A stretch of DNA of 64,000 nucleotides, taken from positions 1-64,000 of the forward strand of contig NZ_JAWLCI010000002.1 of the NCBI RefSeq assembly GCF_041687215.1, in the 5' to 3' direction. This DNA is from Mariniphaga sp041687215 (GTDB lineage Bacteria > Bacteroidota > Bacteroidia > Bacteroidales > Prolixibacteraceae). Positions 41,895-50,242 of the stretch are shown here, one piece after another (within the stretch, counting starts at the first letter, position 1; each line of letters starts with the position of its first letter). Made by a program: the position numbers and the translations under genes. Under the pieces are notes generated by a model. It saw nothing but the letters and a program-made list of their open reading frames with translations, was not told the DNA's origin and made no database searches.

Positions 41895-44201
41895 ATGCAA
41901 AAATCACTATTTATTATTGTACTTCTGTTTGCAACTGTTTTTTGCTTTGGACAGCGTCGTGGCGAATTCGTCCCCAACTACGACGAAAGTAAAGTTCCCC
42001 AGTTTGAGTTGCCCAATCCGCTAACTTCATTCAGTGGGCGGAAAATAAAAAACACCCGGCGCTGGGAAAGGGTCCGCAGGCCGGAATTGCTGGACTTTTT
42101 CAGCAACAACGTTTACGGAAAAGTGCCCGGCAATCTGGAAATTTCAAAATGGGAAGTGGTGGAAGAGAGCGACAATGCCCTGAATGGAAAGGCCCGTCGC
42201 AAACAGGTGGACATCGTGTTCAACAAAAACGGCAGAACACTTTTTTTTAACGTTTTGATGTACTTGCCAAAAAATGTTGAAAAAGCGCCTGTTTTTCTGG
42301 GATATAATTTTTACGGAAACCATACAGTTTGCAACGATGTAAACATTCGGATTTCGAATGCCTGGACGCGCGACAATGAATCTTATGGCATAGCCAACAA
42401 CCAGTTAACTGAAAAGTCGAGAGGTGTGAGTAAAGATAGCTGGCAGGTGGATAAAATCATTGATACCGGTTATGGACTGGCAACCATCTTTTACTGCGAA
42501 GTGGACCCCGACAAAAACGATTTTACCGACGGAATCCACCCGCTGCTTTATACCGATGACCAGCAACGCCCTGCTGCCAGCGAATGGGGCTCCATTGCAG
42601 CCTGGGCCTGGGGATTGAGCCGCGCCATGGATTACCTGGAACAGGACAAAGATGTGGATGCTTCGAAAGTGATTGTTTTCGGCCACTCCCGCCTGGGGAA
42701 AACATCCTTGTGGGCCGGCGCTACTGATGAACGTTTTGCAGCCGTCATTTCAAACAATTCAGGGTGTGGCGGTGCAGCGCTCTCCAAACGCCAGTTTGGC
42801 GAAACAGTGGCACGCATCAACAATTCGTTTCCACACTGGTTTGCCAGGAATTTCAGGAGTTACAATCTGAATGAAAAAGCATTGCCTGCCGATCAGCACG
42901 AGCTGCTTGCACTCATTGCTCCCCGCCCGCTTTACGTGACCAGTGCCGAAGATGACCAATGGGCTGATCCGCGCGGTGAATTTCTATCTTCCCATTATGC
43001 AACTCCTGTTTACGAACTCTATAACAAACAGGGAATCTCAACAGTTGAAATGCCGCAGGTAAACCAACCAATTATCAACACGGTGGCTTACCACATTCGT
43101 ACCGGAGGACATGGTGTAACTGCCTTCGATTGGAACCAGTACATTAAATGGGCCGACAAAAACCTGTTCAACAAAGAAATTTTCGAACCACAAACCCGCG
43201 TTTCCATTGAAGAGGAAAAGTTTTTCATCAACGGAAAACCAACCTTCGAAGGGCGAACCTGGCAGGGAATTTCTGTGGAAGGACTTTTGCCCAATTCACG
43301 AATGGTGCAGGGCGTTTTCGACGATTTGAATCCGGAAACAGTGGACAAATGGAAATACCCTGATACCGGAAAATGGGACCCGGAACGCAATACCCGCGAG
43401 TTTATCGAAGCCATGCCCGAATGGCAGAAACACGGATTGCTGGCTTTTACCATCAATTTCCAGGGTGGAAGCCCCGAAGGTTATTCTGCCAATCAACCCT
43501 GGGAAAACAACGCTTTTGAAACCGACGGAAAATTAAGGCCCGAATTTGCAAACCGAATGGAACGCATCGTAAAAAAAGCCGATGAACTGGGCATGGTCGT
43601 GATGCTTGGCATTTTCTATTTTGGTCAGGATGAACGGCTGGAAAATGAAAAAGCAGTAATTGCCGCCGTGGACAATGTGGTGGAGTGGATTCAGAAAAAA
43701 GGATTTACAAACATTTTGATTGAAGTGGCCAACGAATGCAACAACCGCAAATACGATCATGAAATTATCAAACAAGACAGAATGCACGAACTCATTTTGC
43801 GGGTTAAGGAGAAAGCACCGGAACTGCTGGTTTCCGCAAGTTTCAACGGAAATACGATCCCACCCGATAAAATAGTGGAAGTTTCGGATTTTGTTTTTCT
43901 GCACGGAAACGGAGTGAAGCAACCTGAACGGATTATAGAAATGGTGGAGATTGTCCGTTCTCTCCTCTCTTACCGGCCCATGCCCGTCGTTTTTAATGAA
44001 GACGATCATTATGATTATGATAAACCTGCCAACAACTTTGTTAATGCCACCAAAGCCTATGCTTCATGGGGCTTTTTCGATTTCAGAAGAGAAGGCGAAA
44101 GTTTCGACGAAGGATACCAAAGCGTACCGGTAAACTGGGGAATAAGTTCCTTACGAAAAAAAGAATTCTTTAACAAAGTGAAAGAAATATTTATCGATTA
44201 A
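41895..44201 (+). CDS. Glucuronoyl esterase (CE15) fused to a clan GH-A hydrolase-like domain
   Basis: A 768-residue secreted fusion with a signal peptide (to about residue 19, CFGQ). Residues about 35-430 form a CE15 alpha/beta hydrolase: nucleophile Ser265 in VFGHSRLGKTSLWAGA, APRPLYVTSAEDDQWADP, and His406 in RTGGHGVTAFDW. CE15 enzymes cut the ester between 4-O-methylglucuronate of xylan and lignin. Residues about 440-768 form a TIM-barrel-like domain, with Glu614 in IEVANEC and Glu702 in VVFNEDDHY as the expected acid/base and nucleophile pair. I cannot assign its GH family. It heads the catabolic operon. Confidence 0.85.
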   Translation: MQKSLFIIVLLFATVFCFGQRRGEFVPNYDESKVPQFELPNPLTSFSGRKIKNTRRWERVRRPELLDFFSNNVYGKVPGNLEISKWEVVEESDNALNGKARRKQVDIVFNKNGRTLFFNVLMYLPKNVEKAPVFLGYNFYGNHTVCNDVNIRISNAWTRDNESYGIANNQLTEKSRGVSKDSWQVDKIIDTGYGLATIFYCEVDPDKNDFTDGIHPLLYTDDQQRPAASEWGSIAAWAWGLSRAMDYLEQDKDVDASKVIVFGHSRLGKTSLWAGATDERFAAVISNNSGCGGAALSKRQFGETVARINNSFPHWFARNFRSYNLNEKALPADQHELLALIAPRPLYVTSAEDDQWADPRGEFLSSHYATPVYELYNKQGISTVEMPQVNQPIINTVAYHIRTGGHGVTAFDWNQYIKWADKNLFNKEIFEPQTRVSIEEEKFFINGKPTFEGRTWQGISVEGLLPNSRMVQGVFDDLNPETVDKWKYPDTGKWDPERNTREFIEAMPEWQKHGLLAFTINFQGGSPEGYSANQPWENNAFETDGKLRPEFANRMERIVKKADELGMVVMLGIFYFGQDERLENEKAVIAAVDNVVEWIQKKGFTNILIEVANECNNRKYDHEIIKQDRMHELILRVKEKAPELLVSASFNGNTIPPDKIVEVSDFVFLHGNGVKQPERIIEMVEIVRSLLSYRPMPVVFNEDDHYDYDKPANNFVNATKAYASWGFFDFRREGESFDEGYQSVPVNWGISSLRKKEFFNKVKEIFID

Positions 44202-44207
44202 CAAAAA

Positions 44208-45260
44208 ATGAATACATTCAAAATAGCTGTTGTTCCCGGCGACGGGATTGGGCTGGAAATTGTTCCGGCCGCATTAAAAGTGGCGGATGCGTTGGGCGAA
44301 AAAGAAGGGTTTCAACTGGAAAAGGAATTTTTCCCGTGGGGAGCCGGAAATTACCTGAAAAACGGTGAATTTATGCCGGTCAACGGATTGGAAATTCTGA
44401 AACCTTTTGATGCCATTTTTTTTGGTTCTGTGGGGTTACCCGAAGTGGACGATACACTTCCTGCCAAAGATTACACCTTTAAAGTGAGGACCGGTTTTCA
44501 GCAGTATGTAAACTACCGTCCGGTGCGTACCTGGCCTGGTTTTCATGGTCCACTGAAAGAAAAGAAAAACATCGACTTTGTGGTGGTGCGTGAGAATACA
44601 GAAGGCGAATTTGTGCAGGTGGGCAGTCAGATAATGCCCGACTCGCCCAACGGTATGGGAATCGACACCAGCGTGTTTACCCGCCGCGGAATTGAGCGGG
44701 TGGCACATTATGCTTTTCAACTGGCTCGCAAACGCCGGAAAAAAGTGCACCACATTACCAAATCGAATACATTAATAAACAGCCTCACATACTGGGACAG
44801 GTTGATAAAAGAGGTGGCAAGCCAATATCCGGATGTAGAACATTTCCAGATGTACATCGACAACTGCTCGGCCAATTTTGTGCTCCGTCCCGAAATTTTT
44901 GATGTGGTGCTCACTACGAATCTTTTCGGCGACATTTTAAGCGATTTGGGTGGCGCTGTGATGGGCAGCCTCGGTTTGGGAGGTTCGGGGAATATCAATC
45001 CGGAAAAAGAGTTTCCTTCGATGTTCGAACCTATTCACGGTTCGGCGCCCGACATTGCCGGAAAAAACATTGCCAATCCGCTGGGAACGATTTGGTCGGC
45101 CTCACTGATGCTGAAACACCTGGGAGAAATCACCGCGGCAGAAAAACTGATGGCGGCTATGGACAAAACCTGTTCCGAGGGAATACTCCCGGTTGATTTG
45201 GGCGGAACAGCAGGGACAACGGAAATTGCAGATGCGATCATTCAACGACTTGAAATATGA
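44208..45260 (+). CDS. Tartrate / D-malate-type decarboxylating dehydrogenase
   Basis: A 350-residue enzyme of the isocitrate/isopropylmalate dehydrogenase family. It has AVVPGDGIGLEIV, VVRENTEGEFVQVG, the NTLINSLTYWD segment and LTTNLFGDILSDLGGAVMGSLGLGGSGNI (the metal-binding Asp residues). The pattern is closest to the TtuC/DmlA group that oxidises tartrate, D-malate or related 2-hydroxy acids with NAD. It starts 6 nt after the esterase gene, and its stop overlaps the cyclase gene by 4 nt. With the four-carbon acid kinase it likely handles C4 or substituted malate-type acids. Confidence 0.88.
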   Translation: MNTFKIAVVPGDGIGLEIVPAALKVADALGEKEGFQLEKEFFPWGAGNYLKNGEFMPVNGLEILKPFDAIFFGSVGLPEVDDTLPAKDYTFKVRTGFQQYVNYRPVRTWPGFHGPLKEKKNIDFVVVRENTEGEFVQVGSQIMPDSPNGMGIDTSVFTRRGIERVAHYAFQLARKRRKKVHHITKSNTLINSLTYWDRLIKEVASQYPDVEHFQMYIDNCSANFVLRPEIFDVVLTTNLFGDILSDLGGAVMGSLGLGGSGNINPEKEFPSMFEPIHGSAPDIAGKNIANPLGTIWSASLMLKHLGEITAAEKLMAAMDKTCSEGILPVDLGGTAGTTEIADAIIQRLEI

Positions 45261-45889
45261 AATTCATCGACGTCACATTAACATACCAGCCTGGAATGAG
45301 GGGCGTAGACTTTGAGCCGGCCAAAATCTTTTCAAAGGACGGCTGGAACGCCAAAACACTGCACCTTTACTCGCACTCCGGCACACACATGGATGCACCT
45401 GTTCATTTTGAAGTGAATGATAAATCCATTGACCAGGTTGATCCTGCCCGGTTTTTTGTTTCGTGTTACGTTGTCGATTTAACCGGAATTCAACCCAACA
45501 CAGAAATTACGGTTTCCGATTTGGGTGAAGTGGGCAACCAAATTCAAAAGGAGGAAGGACTTATTTTCCGAACCGGTTGGAGCCGGTTTGTAAATGAGCC
45601 GGTTTACCGCGACGGACTTCCGGGAATAAGCCGGGAACTGGCAGAGTGGTGCATCAAAAAAGGCATCGCATTCATTGGAGTGGAACCGCCTTCAATAGCC
45701 GATGTGAACAACCTGGAAAAGCTGATGGAAATCCACCGGATACTTTTGGGCGGCGATGTTCTGATTGTGGAAGGGCTAACTAATCTGGAAAAAATAACAA
45801 AACAGAAAGTACAGCTCGTTGCCCTGCCGTTGAAAATAAAAGATGGCGACGGGGCTCCGTGCCGGGTCATTGTAATTGAAGAATCATGA
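45257..45889 (+). CDS. Cyclase-family metal-dependent hydrolase (kynurenine formamidase-like)
   Basis: A 210-residue protein with HLYSHSGTHMDAPVHF, the HxGTHxDxPxH metal-binding motif of the cyclase family. Members hydrolyse amides or lactone-like compounds; kynurenine formamidase is the best known. There are no tryptophan-catabolic genes nearby, so hydrolysis of a lactone of a sugar acid is more likely (inference). It overlaps both neighbours by 4 nt, so the three genes are translationally coupled. Confidence 0.85.
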   Translation: MKFIDVTLTYQPGMRGVDFEPAKIFSKDGWNAKTLHLYSHSGTHMDAPVHFEVNDKSIDQVDPARFFVSCYVVDLTGIQPNTEITVSDLGEVGNQIQKEEGLIFRTGWSRFVNEPVYRDGLPGISRELAEWCIKKGIAFIGVEPPSIADVNNLEKLMEIHRILLGGDVLIVEGLTNLEKITKQKVQLVALPLKIKDGDGAPCRVIVIEES

Positions 45890-47283
45890 CAAATTATACT
45901 GAAACTATTCAATCCTTGCCTTCGGAATATCCCGAACAGCTAACCGGAAAAAACCGGGAAGCCTTTCTGGATTCGGGGCTGACCATTATCGTTTTAGACG
46001 ATGATCCCACCGGAACACAAACCATTTACGATGTACCGGTTTTAACTATCTGGGGCGAAAAAGAGATTGAAGCTGAATTAAGCGCAAACACTTCCCTCTT
46101 TTTTATCCTAACCAATTCGCGTAGCCTGATTCCTGAAAATGCAAACCGGCTGGCATTCGAAATTGGCCGGAACATTAAAAATGCATCTGAAAAAACAGGC
46201 CGGAAAACGCTGGTCATCAGTCGTGGCGACTCTACCCTGCGCGGTCATTATCCCAACGAGGTTGATGCACTGGGAGAAGGACTGGGAATAAAAAACGCGC
46301 CGCACATTTTAATCCCGGCTTTTTTTGAAGGCGGAAGAGTGACCATTGACGACGTGCATTACGTCCGCGACGGAGAAAACCTTATTCCTGCAGGAAAAAC
46401 CCCTTTTGCGCAGGATTCCAGTTTTGGGTATCGCTCTTCCAACCTGAAAGATTATGTGGAAGAAAAAACCAAAGGCAGGATAAAAGCTTCGCAGGTAGTT
46501 TCCATCAGTCTGAATGATTTAAGGGAAGAAGGACCAGAAAAAGTTGCATCCGTTTTAAAGGAGTTGCAAAACGGGCAGGTTTGTATTGTAAATGCAACGG
46601 CCCAATCCGATTTGGATGTTTTCTCCGCCGGATTTTACAACGCAGTTAAACAGGGTTTAAAACCGGTTTTATTTCGAACAGCAGCTTCCATTGTTCCGAG
46701 TCTGGCCGGTTTGCCGTTAAAATTGCCGCTGAAAAGAGACCAAATCGAAACCACAGGAAAAGGTGGCGTAGTGGCCGTTGGTTCCTATGTGCCTATGACT
46801 TCCAAACAATTGGATTACCTGAAACAACATTTACCGGTGGAATACATAGAAATTCAGGCTAAAAAATTATTGGATGAATCAGGTTTTAAAACCGAAACGA
46901 AAAGGGTTTCAGCAAAAATAAATGCCAATCTTGAACTTGACCGGATTGTGGTAATTTATACCAGCCGGGAAGTGATTAAAGGAAAAACGGCTGATGAAAG
47001 CCTTCAGATTGTAAACCGCGTTTCGGCAGGTGTGGTGGCAGCGGTGAGGGGAATAAAAGTCAGACCCCGTTTTTTTATTGCCAAAGGAGGAATCACATCC
47101 AGCGATATTTTGACCAAATCATTTCATGTAAAAAAAGCGAAGGTGCTCGGGCAAATCATTCCAGGTGTTCCGGTGTGGCAACTCAACGATTGTAAACCTT
47201 TTCCGGCGTTGATTTACATGCCCTTTCCCGGAAACTTAGGCGGCGACGATGCCATTTGCAAAGCCATTCTGAAATTTATCTAA
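45886..47283 (+). CDS. Four-carbon acid sugar kinase family protein (DUF1537)
   Basis: A 465-residue kinase. The N-terminal domain has TIIVLDDDPTGTQTIYDVPVLT, FILTNSRSL and ISRGDSTLRGHYPNEVDAL. The C-terminal domain has FIAKGGITSSDI and FPGNLGGDDAI, together matching the four-carbon acid kinase family (OtnK/DtnK), which phosphorylates threonate, erythronate and similar acids. The start overlaps the cyclase stop by 4 nt. With the dehydrogenase it gives an oxidise-then-phosphorylate route of the type known for threonate and erythronate. The exact acid is unknown. Confidence 0.9.
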   Translation: MTNYTETIQSLPSEYPEQLTGKNREAFLDSGLTIIVLDDDPTGTQTIYDVPVLTIWGEKEIEAELSANTSLFFILTNSRSLIPENANRLAFEIGRNIKNASEKTGRKTLVISRGDSTLRGHYPNEVDALGEGLGIKNAPHILIPAFFEGGRVTIDDVHYVRDGENLIPAGKTPFAQDSSFGYRSSNLKDYVEEKTKGRIKASQVVSISLNDLREEGPEKVASVLKELQNGQVCIVNATAQSDLDVFSAGFYNAVKQGLKPVLFRTAASIVPSLAGLPLKLPLKRDQIETTGKGGVVAVGSYVPMTSKQLDYLKQHLPVEYIEIQAKKLLDESGFKTETKRVSAKINANLELDRIVVIYTSREVIKGKTADESLQIVNRVSAGVVAAVRGIKVRPRFFIAKGGITSSDILTKSFHVKKAKVLGQIIPGVPVWQLNDCKPFPALIYMPFPGNLGGDDAICKAILKFI

Positions 47284-47293
47284 AATCAATACA

Positions 47294-47938
47294 ATGAAAA
47301 AAATTCAATTTCTATTTTTTGTGCTGCTAATTCCAGCTTTTGCACTTTCCCAAATTAATGTGGAAAAAAACGGAAAAGTGGCTGTGGAAGCCGAACACTT
47401 TTTTAAACAGGAAAAAGATGAAATCCGGAAATGGTATGCAATTGACAACCAAAGCGTTCTGCTTTACAAAGGCACAGAACCTGTTCAATGCGAAACTGCC
47501 GGTGGAAATCAATTCATTGCTGTTTTACCCGATACACGACAAACACACGACGATAAACTGATACGCGGGGAAAACTTCTCCAACGAACCGGGAAAAATGG
47601 CCATCGTTAGTTATAAAGTTCAGGTTGAAAATCCCGGGAAATATTACGTTTGGGTCAGGGCCTTTTCAACCGGCGCCGAAGATAACGGGATTCACGTGGG
47701 ACTGAACGGAACCTGGCCGGAAAGTGGCCAGCGCATGCAGTGGTGCGAGGGAAAAAACCAGTGGACCTGGGCCAGCAAACAACGTACTGAGGAAGTCCAT
47801 TGCGGCGAAGAGCAATTAATTTTTCTTGAAATTCCTTCACCGGGAGAGCATGTGATATCATTTTCCATGCGCGAAGACGGGTTCCGGTTCGATAAATTTG
47901 TGCTGAGTAAAACTTACGAATTTCCGGAAGAACAGTAA
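47294..47938 (+). CDS. Secreted carbohydrate-binding-like protein (similar to the GH115 C-terminal domain)
   Basis: A 214-residue protein with a signal peptide (to about residue 19, ALSQ). The mature part reads KVAVEAEHFFKQ, then PGKYYVWVRAFSTGAEDNGIHVGLNG and FRFDKFVLSK. This is a beta-sandwich pattern like the C-terminal domain of GH115 alpha-glucuronidases, here without any catalytic part. It probably binds polysaccharide. Its place, 10 nt after the kinase gene and 18 nt before the transporter, links it to the glucuronate-ester operon. Confidence 0.7.
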   Translation: MKKIQFLFFVLLIPAFALSQINVEKNGKVAVEAEHFFKQEKDEIRKWYAIDNQSVLLYKGTEPVQCETAGGNQFIAVLPDTRQTHDDKLIRGENFSNEPGKMAIVSYKVQVENPGKYYVWVRAFSTGAEDNGIHVGLNGTWPESGQRMQWCEGKNQWTWASKQRTEEVHCGEEQLIFLEIPSPGEHVISFSMREDGFRFDKFVLSKTYEFPEEQ

Positions 47939-47956
47939 CCAATTAATTTAAAAACG

Positions 47957-49216
47957 ATGAAAAAACGGATACCAACCCGCGTAATGCTTGTTTTCGGAAC
48001 ATTTTTCCTGTCGTTGCTGCTTTACATTGACCGCGCCTGCATTTCGGCAGCAAAAATTCCCATTTCCGATTCGCTTGGGTTTTCCGACAAACAGATGGGA
48101 TGGGTACTTTCGGCCTTTGCACTGGGCTATGCGCTTTTTCAAACGCCTTCGGGTATGTTGGCCGACCGCCTGGGACCACGTAAAATCCTGACTACCATTG
48201 TAATTTTATGGTCGGTATTTACAGCACTGACAGCCGCCACCTGGAATTATGCTTCCATGCTGGTGGTCCGGTTCCTTTTCGGAGCCAGCGAAGCAGGAGC
48301 ATTTCCCGGAATTTCACGGGCCGTTTATTCCTGGTATCCGCTAAAAGAACGCGGACTGGTAACCGGAATCAACTTTTCGGGTTCCCGCCTCGGAGCAGCG
48401 TTTGCGTTGCCTCTGGTCGCCTGGCTCATTCATGCCACCGGATGGCGAATCACTTTTGTAATCCTTGGGATTATTGGAATTTTATGGGCAATTTTCTGGT
48501 TTTTTTGGTTCAGAAATACACCCGAAGAACATAAAGGAATTTCAGAGGAAGAGAAAAATTATATCATGAATAACCGGCAACAAACCGACATTACCGAAAA
48601 AGCCGGAATACGAATGGATACAATGCTGAAATCGGGGAATATGTGGCTGGCCATGCTGCAGTATTTTGCCAGTAACTTCACCTTCTTTTTTACGCTCACC
48701 TGGCTTTTCCCACACCTGCAAACCAAATACAGCCTCGAAATTGTGGAAGCGGGTTTTTATGCCTCGGCGCCCTTGATTGGAGGAGCTTTGGGTAACTGGT
48801 TTTCGGGCTGGCTGGTAGATGTGATTTACAAAAAAGGGAACTGGAAAATGTCGCGGCGTATTCCAGCAATCGCCGGTTTTGTACTGGTAATCATCGGTTT
48901 ACTGGGCAGCCTGCACATGGAAACAGTAACCGGCGCCGTGCTGTTTCTGACTTTGGCCATTTTTGGCGCCGACATGACGTTAAGTCCGTCCTGGTCGTTT
49001 TGCGTGGATATTGGCCGGAGGAATTCGGGCGCCGTTTCCGGAACCATGAATATGGCCGGTAATCTGGGTTCATTTATCACAGCGCTGGCATTTCCATATT
49101 TGCAGGCCTGGACCGGTTCTGAAGAGCCGTTTTTTTATACCGGGGCGACGCTGGCATTTATTGCCATTGTAAGTTGGGAATTTATGCACCCGAATAAACC
49201 GATATTGAATGGGTAA
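47957..49216 (+). CDS. MFS transporter, anion:cation symporter (hexuronate/aldarate) type
   Basis: A 419-residue inner-membrane carrier with about 12 helices. The N-terminus LLLYIDRACISAAKIPISDSLGFSDKQMGWVLSAFALGYALFQTPSGMLADRLGPRKIL is typical of the ACS family (ExuT, GarP, TtuB), which imports hexuronates, aldarates or tartrate by proton symport. It is the last gene of the operon and would bring in the acid handled by the dehydrogenase, cyclase and kinase. A hairpin-rich gap follows. Confidence 0.92.
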   Translation: MKKRIPTRVMLVFGTFFLSLLLYIDRACISAAKIPISDSLGFSDKQMGWVLSAFALGYALFQTPSGMLADRLGPRKILTTIVILWSVFTALTAATWNYASMLVVRFLFGASEAGAFPGISRAVYSWYPLKERGLVTGINFSGSRLGAAFALPLVAWLIHATGWRITFVILGIIGILWAIFWFFWFRNTPEEHKGISEEEKNYIMNNRQQTDITEKAGIRMDTMLKSGNMWLAMLQYFASNFTFFFTLTWLFPHLQTKYSLEIVEAGFYASAPLIGGALGNWFSGWLVDVIYKKGNWKMSRRIPAIAGFVLVIIGLLGSLHMETVTGAVLFLTLAIFGADMTLSPSWSFCVDIGRRNSGAVSGTMNMAGNLGSFITALAFPYLQAWTGSEEPFFYTGATLAFIAIVSWEFMHPNKPILNG

Positions 49217-49236
49217 TGATGTAATAAATTTAATCT

Positions 49237-49500
49237 GCCCTTTCAGGGCGAAGACAAACGGTTGGCCGTTTCTTTCCCGGAGCGGTGCCACCGGGCTGAA
49301 ATAATCTGGGCTTTCAGCCCGAAAAAATTGGAACTGGATATTAAATCGAAATTTGAATTGAAAAATGAAATAGAATAATATGGAAATAAATAATAAAATA
49401 GTTGAATCAGTTCTACGCCCTGAAAGGGCAAATTATTTCAACCCAACGGCAACGCTTTGGGGTAGCGAACAGTACAATAAAAAAGCGCCCTGAAAGAGCA
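49237..49500. repeat. Cluster of GCCCT/AGGGC palindromes after the MFS gene
   Basis: GCCCT-TTC-AGGGC at 49237-49249 and GCCCT-GAA-AGGGC at 49417-49429 are inverse copies. GCCCTGAAAGAGC near 49487-49499 and GGGCTTTCAGCCC (49308-49320) are related. The spacing DNA is AT-rich. The outermost palindromes face each other as if ends of a small non-coding unit. There is no gene in the 324-nt gap. Confidence 0.75.
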
Positions 49501-49540
49501 ACTTAATAACGAAAAACAATAACTTTAAAAATTAAATATC

Positions 49541-50239
49541 ATGAAAAACAATCTTTTAATTCTAATCATCTTCTTTGCAGCATTGTCCTGCAAAAACTCC
49601 GAACAAAAAACCATCAGCCTGTTCAACGGCACTAACCTCACCGGTTGGCACGTGGATGTGCCGGCTATGGACAACAACCCCGACACCATCAATCCGTTTA
49701 TTGTGCGCGATGGAATGCTGGTGAGCCTGGGCACTCCAGGTGGCCACCTGATTACCGATTCGGTGTATCAGAATTATCGGCTGGAAGCAGAGTATCGCTT
49801 TGCCGGAGAACCCGGAAATTGCGGTGTGCTGGTGCACGCATCCACTCCGAGGGCGCTATATGGTATGTTTCCCAAATCGCTGGAAGTGCAGATGATGCAT
49901 GAAAACGCCGGCGACTTCTGGTGCATTGTGGAAGACATTACCGTACCCGACATGGAGGAACGACGCGGTCCCAAAGAAGAGTGGGGAATTACCGAAGGAA
50001 AAAAACGCAGGATATTAAACCTGACCGACGGCTCAGAAAATCCGGTTGGCGAATGGAATACGATGATAATTGAATGCGTGGGAGACGAAATAAAAGTATG
50101 GGTAAACGGCGATTTGGTCAATTACGGATACGATTGTACAGCGACCATAGGACAAATTGCCGTTCAGGCTGAAGGCTCAGAGGTAGAGTTCAGAAAGCTG
50201 GAAATAACCCCAATTGAAAAGATTACTCAAACCGAATAA
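49541..50239 (+). CDS. DUF1080 (3-keto-glycoside hydrolase-like) lipoprotein
   Basis: A 232-residue lipoprotein (signal ending ALSC, Cys17) with a DUF1080/concanavalin-like sandwich: ISLFNGTNLTGWHV, YQNYRLEAEYRFAGEPGNCGVLVHA and WNTMIIECVGDEIKVWVNG. Some members hydrolyse 3-keto-glycosides made by Gfo/Idh/MocA oxidoreductases. The next gene (3 nt after) is just such an oxidoreductase, so the two may work in sequence. Localisation is the outer membrane or periplasm. Confidence 0.85.
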   Translation: MKNNLLILIIFFAALSCKNSEQKTISLFNGTNLTGWHVDVPAMDNNPDTINPFIVRDGMLVSLGTPGGHLITDSVYQNYRLEAEYRFAGEPGNCGVLVHASTPRALYGMFPKSLEVQMMHENAGDFWCIVEDITVPDMEERRGPKEEWGITEGKKRRILNLTDGSENPVGEWNTMIIECVGDEIKVWVNGDLVNYGYDCTATIGQIAVQAEGSEVEFRKLEITPIEKITQTE

Positions 50240-50242
50240 GGT

